Positions 1 through 5,163 of a stretch of DNA of 7,629 nt are shown here, in pieces. The notes beneath the pieces are model-generated. The model was not told the DNA's origin. It ran no database searches and worked only from the letters and a program-made list of their open reading frames with translations. The position numbers and the translations under genes are program-made. This stretch comes from Planctomycetota bacterium. GTDB taxonomy: Bacteria > Planctomycetota > Planctomycetia > Pirellulales > Thermoguttaceae. Within the stretch, counting starts at the first letter, position 1; each line of letters starts with the position of its first letter. The stretch is taken from NCBI GenBank assembly GCA_023397045.1, contig JAEWUR010000116.1:1-7629 (forward strand), written 5' to 3'.

Positions 1-447
1 CACGAAGGAAAAGTCGCCGTCGAAGCAATCGCCGGCCAAGTGGCGGCGTTCGATCCGCTGGCCATTCCCGCCATCGTGTTCACTGATCCCGAAGTCGCTT
101 GGGCCGGAATGACCGAGATGGAGGCCAAGCGTCAAGGCCGGGCGATCGAAGTGGCCCAATTCCCCTGGGCGGCAAGCGGTCGCGCCCATGCGATCGGCCG
201 GCCCGAGGGTATGACCAAATGGATCATCGACCCGGCCAGCCAGCGCGTCATCGGTTGCGGCATCGTGGGCTACGGCGCGGGCGATCTGATCGCCGAGGCC
301 GTCATCGCCATCGAAGAAGGCGTATTAATCCACGACATCGCCGCGGCCATCCATCCCCATCCGACGCTCTGCGAAACGCTCGGCGCGGCGGCCGAGGTCC
401 ATTTCGGCACCGCCACCGACATGTACCGGCCGAAACGAAATTCATGA
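1..447 (+). CDS. lpdA: Dihydrolipoamide dehydrogenase (E3), C-terminal part; 5' end outside the window
   Basis: The reading frame is open from base 1 and ends at TGA 445-447, giving the last 148 residues of a protein that is usually about 460-480 residues. It starts with HEGKVAVEAIAG, the end of the FAD/NAD-binding part, and continues into the dimerisation domain (IPAIVFTDPEVAWAG, then VIGCGIVGYGAGDLIAEA). Near the end is HPHPTLCE (bases 352-375), the E3 active-site signature; by analogy with E. coli Lpd the catalytic base is the second His (358-360), paired with the Glu at 373-375. E3 reoxidises the dihydrolipoyl arm of pyruvate or 2-oxoglutarate dehydrogenase or the glycine cleavage complex with NAD+. 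Which complex this copy serves cannot be told, because its upstream neighbours are not visible. The redox-active CxxxxC pair would lie in the missing N-terminal part, so mercuric reductase-like relatives are not formally excluded, but HPHPT favours E3. The final residues (DMYRPKRNS) look unconserved. Confidence 0.9.
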   Translation, partial: HEGKVAVEAIAGQVAAFDPLAIPAIVFTDPEVAWAGMTEMEAKRQGRAIEVAQFPWAASGRAHAIGRPEGMTKWIIDPASQRVIGCGIVGYGAGDLIAEAVIAIEEGVLIHDIAAAIHPHPTLCETLGAAAEVHFGTATDMYRPKRNS

Positions 448-484
448 CCGACCATTGTTCGTCCGTCATTCACCAATACGCTGT

Positions 485-552
485 GTGTGCCACTGGCTCT
501 GCCAGTGCCCGGATTCTACTGCGATTCAGCACTGGCAGCGCCAGTGGCACAC
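485..552. repeat. Nested inverted repeat (dispersed palindromic element)
   Basis: Bases 485-508 and 529-552 are inverted copies of 24 bp with one mismatch (position 498), separated by 20 bases. Each arm is itself a small palindrome of the form CACTGGC-NNN-GCCAGTG, so the DNA could fold as one long hairpin or as two adjacent ones. It lies in the 167-base spacer between the dehydrogenase gene and the next + strand gene. No T-tract follows, so it is not a classic intrinsic terminator, although it could slow transcription. I recall similar TGCCACTGGCTCTGCCAGTG elements as dispersed repeats of planctomycete genomes; that is memory, not a search. Confidence 0.75.
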
Positions 553-589
553 GCGGCGGCCGAGGTCCACTTCGGCACCGCCACCAACA
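552..589 (+). repeat. Second copy of the 3' end of the dehydrogenase gene (direct repeat of 384-421)
   Basis: Bases 552-589 match bases 384-421 at 36 of 38 positions (differences at 402/570 and 418/586). The first copy is inside the lpdA coding region and encodes AAEVHFGTAT. The second lies outside it and starts exactly where the right arm of the inverted repeat ends. The two copies are 168 bases apart, a multiple of three, so the second copy is in the same frame, with TGA 445-447 the only stop between them. One change is synonymous (His CAT/CAC) and the other gives Asp to Asn. Confidence 0.85.
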
Positions 590-614
590 AATCCCATCCC
601 CAAAGAGTCCCATC

Positions 615-1619
615 ATGCCGAACTCGCTCTCCACGATATTAGCAATCGCAACACTTGCATTAAACGTGGCCCTGTCCACCGCAGCCGACGATCCCAGCAA
701 TCTGCCGCCCTCGCTGTCTGTCAAGCCCGAGCTATTTGCCACGGGCTTCGAGTTCGCCGAGGGGCCGGCGTTTGATGCCCAGGGCAACCTGTATGTGGTC
801 AACTATCGCGGCAACGGAAAGATTGGCCGCATAACGCCCGACGGAACTGCATCGGTCTATTGCGACCTGCGTCAGACGCCGCCGGCCGCGGCGGAAGGTC
901 GACAAGCCCAGGCGAACGGGTTGAAAGTCGATTGCCAAGGTCGGCTGCTCGCGGCCGACGCCGGAGGCGGCCGGTTGCTGCGCATCACGCAGCCCGAGCC
1001 GAACAAACCGCCCATGATCGACGTCTTGGCCGATGCTTACGACGGCCAGCCGCTCATCATGCCGAACGACATCGCGTTGGACGCCGCCGGCAACGTTTTT
1101 TTCACCGATTCCGGCCGATACGACCCGAAAGATCCCACGGGCGCCGTCTATCGCTATAGCCCCGACACGAAAAAACTCACTCGCCTCGACGCCGGTCTCG
1201 CGTTCGCCAACGGGCTGGCGGTCACTCCCGATCAAAAACAGCTTTGCGTCGGCGAGAGCATACGGCATCGCGTATTGATCTACGACCTGACCGACGACGG
1301 TCAAGCCGCGAATCGCCGCGTGTTGATCGACTTCGCCCAAAACCCGCCGGGCGAGCAGATTTCGTGCAGCAAGGCCGACCCCGACGGCATGGTTTTCGAC
1401 GCCCTGGGCCGTCTCTACATCGCCATGTACATGTCGCCCGGCGGCGTGGTCAACGTCGTTGAAGTGCCCTCCGGCAAATTGCTTCGCCAATACGAGTCCG
1501 GCGGAGCCCAATCGACCAACTGTTTCTTCCACGACGGCTGGCTCTACACCACGGTCGCCGCCAAAGAAGCCGTCTTCCGTCTGAAACTCGGCATCGAAGG
1601 TTTCGACCACTGCAAGTAA
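615..1619 (+). CDS. SMP-30/gluconolactonase/LRE family beta-propeller protein, probably exported
   Basis: The product is 334 residues. An N-terminal hydrophobic stretch (residues 5-20) ending in STAA-DD looks like a Sec signal peptide cut near residue 24, so the enzyme probably acts in the periplasm. The rest is a six-bladed SGL propeller with repeated blade motifs: EGPAFDAQGNLYVV (49-62), NGLKVDCQGRLLAAD (101-115), PNDIALDAAGNVFFTD (150-165), NGLAVTPDQ (199-207) and DGMVFDALGRLYIA (257-270). By comparison with SMP-30 and gluconolactonases, Glu49, Asn199 and Asp257 are the likely divalent-metal ligands, with Asn151 at the substrate side. Family members hydrolyse sugar lactones or related esters; the substrate here is unknown. 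The ATG at 615 was chosen because the signal peptide begins there; the frame is open further upstream, but that stretch is overlapped by lpdA and the repeat element. There is no good Shine-Dalgarno, only a weak AAGAG. Function within the family is uncertain. Confidence 0.85.
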   Translation: MPNSLSTILAIATLALNVALSTAADDPSNLPPSLSVKPELFATGFEFAEGPAFDAQGNLYVVNYRGNGKIGRITPDGTASVYCDLRQTPPAAAEGRQAQANGLKVDCQGRLLAADAGGGRLLRITQPEPNKPPMIDVLADAYDGQPLIMPNDIALDAAGNVFFTDSGRYDPKDPTGAVYRYSPDTKKLTRLDAGLAFANGLAVTPDQKQLCVGESIRHRVLIYDLTDDGQAANRRVLIDFAQNPPGEQISCSKADPDGMVFDALGRLYIAMYMSPGGVVNVVEVPSGKLLRQYESGGAQSTNCFFHDGWLYTTVAAKEAVFRLKLGIEGFDHCK

Positions 1620-1629
1620 CCCTGAACGA

Positions 1630-1668
1630 GGGCGTCCGATGCCGTGTTCGGCTTGAGTTCGGACGCCC
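1630..1668. promoter_or_regulatory. Perfect 10-bp inverted repeat; candidate operator (or terminator of the preceding gene)
   Basis: GGGCGTCCGA (1630-1639) and TCGGACGCCC (1659-1668) are perfect inverted copies. A smaller GCCG/CGGC stem (1641-1644 with 1649-1652) sits in the 19-base interval. The right arm fills part of the spacer between the -35 and -10 boxes of the promoter at 1653-1681, and the left arm lies just upstream of the -35, which is a typical arrangement for an operator bound by a toxin-antitoxin complex. The same structure begins 10 bases after the SMP-30 gene stop and could instead help end that transcript, but no T-run follows it. Confidence 0.6.
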
Positions 1669-1681
1669 GGGAGGATATAAT
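1653..1681 (+). promoter_or_regulatory. Sigma-70-type promoter of the DUF433/DUF5615 operon
   Basis: TTGAGT (1653-1658) and a perfect TATAAT (1676-1681) are separated by exactly 17 bases. A start site about 7 bases after the -10 box would fall at about 1688-1689, on the ATG of the DUF433 gene (1689). The transcript would then have essentially no leader. The Shine-Dalgarno-like GGGAGGA at 1669-1675 lies upstream of that start site and would not be in the mRNA. Confidence 0.65.
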
Positions 1682-1688
1682 TGGACCT

Positions 1689-1916
1689 ATGACTTGGCAA
1701 ATCTATATTGAGCGTGATCCGGACATTATGCTGGGCAAGCCGATCTTCAAAGGCACCCGACTGACCGTCGAGTTCGTCTTGGAACGACTCGGCCAAGGCG
1801 CAACGCCCGACGAGCTTCTGGAGAACTACGCAGAACTGCGGCCGGAGCATATCCTTGCCGCGCAGGCGTTCGCCGCTTCCGTGCTGCGGCATGACGAAGT
1901 GGTATACCAGACATGA
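1689..1916 (+). CDS. DUF433 family protein, likely antitoxin of a type II toxin-antitoxin pair
   Basis: The product is 75 residues with the full DUF433 pattern: IYIERDPDIMLGKPIFKGTR (residues 4-23), then LTVEFVLERLGQGATPDELLENYAEL, then HILAAQAF. DUF433 proteins are small helix-turn-helix DNA-binding proteins commonly encoded just before DUF5615 PIN-like proteins and regarded as VapB-like antitoxins; that is family knowledge. The stop overlaps the next start as ATGA (1913-1916), so the two proteins are probably translationally coupled. The ATG at 1689 was preferred over an in-frame GTG at 1644 because family homology starts right after it and because the GTG lies upstream of the predicted promoter boxes. 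The product may repress its own promoter through the inverted repeat at 1630-1668. Confidence 0.85.
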   Translation: MTWQIYIERDPDIMLGKPIFKGTRLTVEFVLERLGQGATPDELLENYAELRPEHILAAQAFAASVLRHDEVVYQT

Positions 1917-2278
1917 AACTGCTGGCCGACGCTCATATCAGCCGCGCCATGACGGCCTACCTTGTCGGACTGGGACACGACCTCCTTCATGCTGCGTCGT
2001 TGCCGCCCAAGACCTCGGATAGCGCGGTCCTGCGCCAAGCGTCGACAGAATCACGGATCGTGTTGACGGCCGACAAGGATTTCGGCGAGCTTTGTTTTCT
2101 TCGGCTCTTGCCGTGTTCCGGCGTGGTCCTACTCCGCTTGACGGCCGCCTCCGAATCGGAACGATTGGCGACCTTTCGCCGACTCTGGCCGATCATTGAA
2201 CGAAACGTCCCGGGGCATTTCGTCGTTGTGACAGACAAATCCGTCCGGCGCAGCCCTCTGCCATCTACCGAGGTCTAA
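1913..2278 (+). CDS. DUF5615 family PIN-like protein, likely toxin (ribonuclease)
   Basis: The product is 121 residues, a usual length for this family. It shows the DUF5615 layout: KLLADAHIS at the start with Asp6, a conserved SDSAVLRQA segment with Asp36, and ILTADKDFGEL-like LTADKDFGEL (51-60) with Asp54 and Asp56. These acidic residues are the expected metal-binding set of a PIN-type nuclease. The pairing with DUF433 and the 4-base ATGA overlap are typical of a VapBC-like module. There is no separate Shine-Dalgarno, which fits translational coupling. The activity (probably RNA cleavage, neutralised by the partner) is inferred from the family. Position 2271-2274 (AGGT) near its end probably serves as ribosome binding site for the next gene. 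Confidence 0.83.
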   Translation: MKLLADAHISRAMTAYLVGLGHDLLHAASLPPKTSDSAVLRQASTESRIVLTADKDFGELCFLRLLPCSGVVLLRLTAASESERLATFRRLWPIIERNVPGHFVVVTDKSVRRSPLPSTEV

Positions 2279-2284
2279 AACACG

Positions 2285-2743
2285 ATGCGCACGATCATTC
2301 TCGGCCTCGGCAACCCGCTAATCACCGACGACAGCGTCGGACTGAAGGTCGTCGAGGAACTAAAACGGCTGTTGGCCGATCGGACCGATTTGGAAATCTC
2401 CGAAGACCACTGGGGTGGCCTGCGATTGATGGAACGGATGATCGACTACGATCGCGCCATCGTGATCGACGCCATTCAGACGGGCGCTGCTCCCGGCACG
2501 ATTCACCACCTCACGCCCGACGGCATTGCCACACAGCGCAGCGCCTCGGCCCATGACGTGAATCTCGCTACCGCCCTCGAATTCGGACGCCAGGCAGGCA
2601 TGCACCTACCCCCGAATGGCGATATCCAGCTTGTCGGGATCGAGGCCGAAGATATACTTAACTTTAGTGAGACGTGTACGCCCGCGGTGCAGGCGGCGAT
2701 TCCCCGGGCGGTGCAGGCCGTACTCGAGTTGCTCGACGAATAA
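2285..2743 (+). CDS. [NiFe]-hydrogenase maturation protease (HyaD/HybD/HycI family)
   Basis: The product is 152 residues, the usual size. The N-terminus carries the family signature LGLGNPLITDDSVGLKV (6-22). The expected metal-sensing residues are all visible by comparison with E. coli HybD (Glu16, Asp62, His93): Asp16, Asp62 (VIDAIQTG) and His90 (SAHDVNL). The C-terminal VGIEAEDILNFSETCTPAVQ is also typical. These endopeptidases check nickel insertion and then remove the C-terminal extension of the hydrogenase large subunit. The gene starts 6 bases after the DUF5615 stop, with GAGGT (2270-2274) at a suitable distance, so it probably shares that transcript. No hydrogenase subunit or hyp gene is present in the window, so the target must be encoded elsewhere or be lost. 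I do not assign a specific symbol because the hydrogenase type is unknown. Confidence 0.9.
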   Translation: MRTIILGLGNPLITDDSVGLKVVEELKRLLADRTDLEISEDHWGGLRLMERMIDYDRAIVIDAIQTGAAPGTIHHLTPDGIATQRSASAHDVNLATALEFGRQAGMHLPPNGDIQLVGIEAEDILNFSETCTPAVQAAIPRAVQAVLELLDE

Positions 2744-2794
2744 AAAGCAACGTGCGTTCCAACATCTCAACGTCTTTTCACAAGGAGAGCCGAA

Positions 2795-3238
2795 ATGATT
2801 TCTCCTGAAGTTCTGCGACGTTACCCCTACTTCGCCGGCATCGACGAGGAAAGCCTCAAGCAACTCGCCATGATTGCCGAGGAGAGGACCGTCCCGGCCG
2901 ATACCGTCATGTTCCGTGAAGGCGATCCGGCCGACCGGCTTTCGATCATCCTCAAGGGCGAGGTCAACATCCAGTACATCCTTGGCGACGGCGAATTGCG
3001 AACCGTCGACACGCTGGTCGATGGCGACCTGCTGATGTGGTCAGCCCTGGTCGAGCCCTACAAGGCCACGGCCCTAGGCACCACGACCAAAGACACGCTC
3101 CTGGCACAGATCGACGCCGTCAAGCTCCGGATGCTCTGCGAGCGCGAACCGACGTTGGGCTACTGCCTGATGACGCAGGTTGCCCGGCTGTTGGCCCATC
3201 GCCTCGAAAGCGCCCGCGTCCAGTTGGCCGTCGTCTGA
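2795..3238 (+). CDS. Stand-alone cyclic nucleotide-binding domain protein
   Basis: The product is 147 residues and consists of one CNB (CAP-effector) domain: an N-terminal helix with YPYFAGIDEESLKQLA (10-25), the beta-roll with TVMFREGDPADRLSIILKGEV (37-57), then GDLLMWSALVEPYKATA (77-93), and a C-terminal helix. There is no helix-turn-helix domain, so it should not act as a Crp/Fnr-type transcription factor on its own. The phosphate-binding segment lacks the usual Arg (Lys90 at the nearest place) and the usual GE pair (Gly77-Asp78), so cyclic-nucleotide binding is doubtful. A clear AAGGAG at 2782-2787, 7 bases from the ATG, fixes the start. From memory, such WSALV-type CNB proteins occur in group 3b hydrogenase operons, which fits the maturation protease just upstream. 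The actual ligand and partner are unknown. Confidence 0.83.
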   Translation: MISPEVLRRYPYFAGIDEESLKQLAMIAEERTVPADTVMFREGDPADRLSIILKGEVNIQYILGDGELRTVDTLVDGDLLMWSALVEPYKATALGTTTKDTLLAQIDAVKLRMLCEREPTLGYCLMTQVARLLAHRLESARVQLAVV

Positions 3239-3253
3239 CCTGTCGTCTGACCT
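3230..3253 (+). repeat. 12-bp exact tandem duplication over the CNB stop codon
   Basis: GTCGTCTGACCT occurs twice back to back (3230-3241, 3242-3253). Because 12 is a multiple of three, the second copy repeats the stop in frame (TGA at 3236-3238 and 3248-3250). It looks like a replication-slippage product. Confidence 0.85.
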
Positions 3254-3263
3254 GGGGGTCTGT

Positions 3264-3285
3264 CCCATTCAAGTTTAGGAATGGG
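3264..3285. repeat. Short hairpin between the convergent genes
   Basis: CCCATTC (3264-3270) and GAATGGG (3279-3285) are perfect inverted copies around an 8-base loop. No T-run follows on the + strand. It may support transcript ending together with the much stronger hairpin 6 bases further on. Confidence 0.4.
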
Positions 3286-3291
3286 CCGAAC

Positions 3292-3346
3292 ATCGTAACC
3301 CGAAGCGTAAGCGAGGGACAGCCTCGCTTACGCTTCGGGTTACGAT
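3292..3346. repeat. Perfect 25-bp palindromic repeat (planctomycete GTAACCCGAAGCG family), copy 1
   Basis: Bases 3292-3316 and 3322-3346 are perfect inverted copies around the 5-base loop GACAG; the core is GTAACCCGAAGCGTAAGCGA. It stands between the stops of two convergent genes (CNB protein and YceH) and would form a very stable hairpin in RNA from either strand, so it may act as a two-way terminator. A second, slightly decayed copy is at 4256-4306. I recall this family as widespread in planctomycete genomes, often mistranslated as VTRSVSEG or NPKRQRG in predicted proteins; that is memory, not a search. Confidence 0.85.
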
Positions 3347-3392
3347 TCTGTCGCGCCGAACCTCCATTCGTAACGACGATCTGGACAGACCG

Positions 3393-4166
3393 CTAGCCGC
3401 CCAGTTCTTCTTTGAATCGGCGGAATTCCTCGACGAGTTGATCGTGCGACGCCCGCAATTCGGCCAATTCGCTCTTCAATTGCGAAACCCGGCTCCGCAG
3501 GTCGTCTAGCTCTTCCTTCGACGAATTTTCGGCAACGTGAACGGTTCGCGGCGTCGCGGCGTTTTCGTGCGGATGGCTTCGGACCGGCTCGGTCGAGCCG
3601 CCGCCGGCATATCGGGCGCGCAACGCCTCGATCTCACGCGGCTTGAACAGGGCGTGGGCAACGACCTGTCCTCGCCCCTCGGGCGAGAGCGAAATGACCA
3701 GCCCCTTCGACTTCAACGATTCCAGAATCGGGTGCAAGGCCGCCATGTCGGCGATCGGCTCCATTCGGGCGGCGCGACCGCGCAACTCGCCGACCGTCTG
3801 GTCGCCGCGAAGCAGCAATTCGGTCATCACGGCCAGCTCGACCTTGTCGACGCCGAGCCACTCGTAGAGATAGTGCCGGTATTTCTGCACGCGGCCGTAT
3901 CCCTCGACCATGCCAACCGCGCCGACCGCGCGAAGCCGTTCGAGCGATTCTTCGACCTCCTCCGGCTCAAGCTGCATCACCGGCGAGCGGTTGTTCTTCT
4001 GATTGCTGCCCGTGCAGATGGCATTGACGCTCATCGGGTAGATGTCGGGCGTGGTCTTGGCTTTCTCGGCCAACACGCCGACGACTCGCCGATCGATCGA
4101 CGAAAGCGGCTGCCAGCGATGTTGCGGACCGGGTGAAGTCGCGGATTCGGACGTCGGGTCATTCAT
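3393..4166 (-). CDS. yceH: YceH/DUF480 family tandem winged-helix protein
   Basis: The product is 257 residues (E. coli YceH is about 215). The first winged-helix unit begins at residue 21 with LSSIDRRVVGVLAEKAKTTP and continues DIYPMSVNAICTGSNQKNNR SPVM, which is strongly diagnostic. The second contains LLLRGDQTVGELRGRAARM. The C-terminal part has a charged linker and then a predicted coiled coil with leucine-rich heptads (DDLRSRVSQLKSELAELRAS to the end), also seen in E. coli YceH. The fold suggests a nucleic-acid-binding or regulatory role, but the function of the family is poorly known. The ATG at 4166 was chosen over an upstream in-frame start at 4235 because it follows GGGAG (4175-4179 on the complement) by 8 bases and because the upstream start would precede the promoter at 4192-4220. 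The N-terminal 16 or so residues are low in conservation. Confidence 0.9.
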   Translation of the reverse strand: MNDPTSESATSPGPQHRWQPLSSIDRRVVGVLAEKAKTTPDIYPMSVNAICTGSNQKNNRSPVMQLEPEEVEESLERLRAVGAVGMVEGYGRVQKYRHYLYEWLGVDKVELAVMTELLLRGDQTVGELRGRAARMEPIADMAALHPILESLKSKGLVISLSPEGRGQVVAHALFKPREIEALRARYAGGGSTEPVRSHPHENAATPRTVHVAENSSKEELDDLRSRVSQLKSELAELRASHDQLVEEFRRFKEELGG

Positions 4167-4191
4167 GGCAATGGCTCCCAGGTGCCACCGA

Positions 4192-4220
4192 ATGGTAGCA
4201 CACCGGAGCCGTCTTGCCAA
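4192..4220 (-). promoter_or_regulatory. Sigma-70-type promoter of the YceH gene
   Basis: Read on the complement, TTGGCA (4220-4215) and TACCAT (4197-4192) are separated by exactly 17 bases, and a TGC directly before the -10 makes it an extended -10. Transcription would start near 4185, leaving a leader of about 19 bases that contains the GGGAG ribosome binding site before the ATG at 4166. Confidence 0.6.
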
Positions 4221-4255
4221 CAGGGATTCGCCCACCGACGGCCGTTCGGACGCTT

Positions 4256-4306
4256 CGTAACCCGAAGCGTAATCGAGGCGGTCCCTCGCTGACGCTTCGG
4301 GTTACG
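4256..4306. repeat. Palindromic repeat (planctomycete GTAACCCGAAGCG family), copy 2
   Basis: Bases 4256-4278 and 4284-4306 are inverted copies of 23 bp with two mismatches (opposite 4271 and 4273), around a 5-base loop. The left arm starts with the same GTAACCCGAAGCGTAA as copy 1 at 3292-3346. It follows the end of the aldolase gene by about 50 bases and lies upstream of the YceH promoter, so it may separate the two transcription units. The decay relative to copy 1 is confined to the inner part of the stem. Confidence 0.82.
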
Positions 4307-4355
4307 ATCCTGACGCGCAGATCCTTCCATGAATAACGACGATCGGGCCGCGCCA

Positions 4356-5162
4356 CTAGCGATAGATGCTCGCCGTCGATTCGGCGGGCTTTCGGCCGAA
4401 TGCCGCGGCAATCCGCTCGAATCGCTCATTGAGAATCACCACGTCCGCGCCGATGCTGAGGAACTGATAACCCTGATCGATCCGCTGCTGCCGGTTTTCG
4501 AGACTGGCCACCGTGCCGGCGAATTTTCCGTGTTTTCGGGCAACTTCGGGAATACGATGCAGCGTTTCGACGAGCTTCGGATGGTCAAACTGGCAGGGCG
4601 CGCCGATCCCCTGGCTGAAATCGCCCGGCCCGAAGAACAGCATGTCGATGCCCTCGATCGCGGCGATCTCGTCCAACTCGTCCAACGGCTCGGGATCCTC
4701 GATCTGGATGATGACCATACGTTCGGCATTGGCTTGCCGCATGTAGTCGAGGGTCGGAATCGTGCAATACGCCCCGTCGGCGCCGCCGCCATCGAGCGGC
4801 CGGCGTCCAATGGGATGGAATCGCGTTTGCCAGGCGATTTTTTTCGCGTCGTCGGCGCTCATGACGTGCGGCACCATGATGGCGGCCGCGTCCATCTCCA
4901 AGGGATAGATCAGATCGCTATAGCTTCCGCGCGACACGCGCACGACGGCGTCGACATCGTAGAGCTTCGCCGCGCGCACTTGGTTTTCGATGTCGATGAG
5001 CGAACTAGGCACATGCTCATAACAGAGCCAAACGCTGTCGATGCCGCTCATGGCCGCGATTTCGACGACGCGAGGATCGCTCGTGTTGATCTTGGTGCAA
5101 CAAGCGACCTCGCCCGCTCGCAATTTGGTCAACACCCGACTGGGACGCATATGACGTGTCAT
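4356..5162 (-). CDS. HpcH/HpaI-type aldolase/citrate lyase family protein
   Basis: The product is 268 residues, near E. coli HpaI (about 260). It has the TIM-barrel landmarks of class II pyruvate aldolases: GIDSVWLCYEHVP (40-52), VVRV (73-76), IMVPHVMSADDAKK (95-108), RFHPIGRRP, IQIEDPEPLDELDEIAAIEGID (metal ligand Glu155) and LFFGPGDFSQGIG (metal ligand Asp181). His50 and Arg75 match the HpaI catalytic His45 and substrate Arg70. Known members cleave or form C-C bonds between pyruvate (or a similar 2-keto acid) and an aldehyde. The IDGEH of HpaI is CYEH here, so an acidic residue near the catalytic His is missing. The gene begins 1 base after the oxidoreductase stop, with GAGGAG (5170-5175, complement) 7 bases before the ATG. 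It is the last gene of the three-gene operon. The substrate is unknown. Confidence 0.87.
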   Translation of the reverse strand: MTRHMRPSRVLTKLRAGEVACCTKINTSDPRVVEIAAMSGIDSVWLCYEHVPSSLIDIENQVRAAKLYDVDAVVRVSRGSYSDLIYPLEMDAAAIMVPHVMSADDAKKIAWQTRFHPIGRRPLDGGGADGAYCTIPTLDYMRQANAERMVIIQIEDPEPLDELDEIAAIEGIDMLFFGPGDFSQGIGAPCQFDHPKLVETLHRIPEVARKHGKFAGTVASLENRQQRIDQGYQFLSIGADVVILNERFERIAAAFGRKPAESTASIYR

Positions 5163-5163
5163 T

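Noticed and set aside
99..614. N-terminal extension of the SMP-30 frame to 506 residues
   Set aside because: The extension overlaps lpdA in another frame and then the palindromic repeat; a signal peptide begins at 615, so the start was placed there.
1669..1675. GGGAGGA as ribosome binding site for the DUF433 gene
   Set aside because: It is 13 bases from the ATG and overlaps the promoter spacer, so it is probably not part of the mRNA. It would matter only if transcription began upstream.
1644..1688. Earlier GTG start for the DUF433 gene
   Set aside because: Would place the start upstream of the predicted promoter boxes and inside the inverted repeat; DUF433 homology begins after 1689.
732..1892. 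Long open frame on the - strand (386 residues) opposite the SMP-30 gene
   Set aside because: It is antisense to a protein with clear propeller motifs and spans two genes; the translation shows no recognisable family and reflects the GC-rich codon use of the real genes.
4167..4235. Longer YceH form starting at 4235
   Set aside because: Upstream of a good promoter and without a ribosome binding site; the ATG at 4166 has GGGAG at 8 bases.
3239..4310. CRISPR array or transposon ends suggested by the two palindromic repeats
   Set aside because: Only two copies about 960 bases apart, no regular spacers, no cas or transposase gene, and the copies flank an ordinary housekeeping-type gene.
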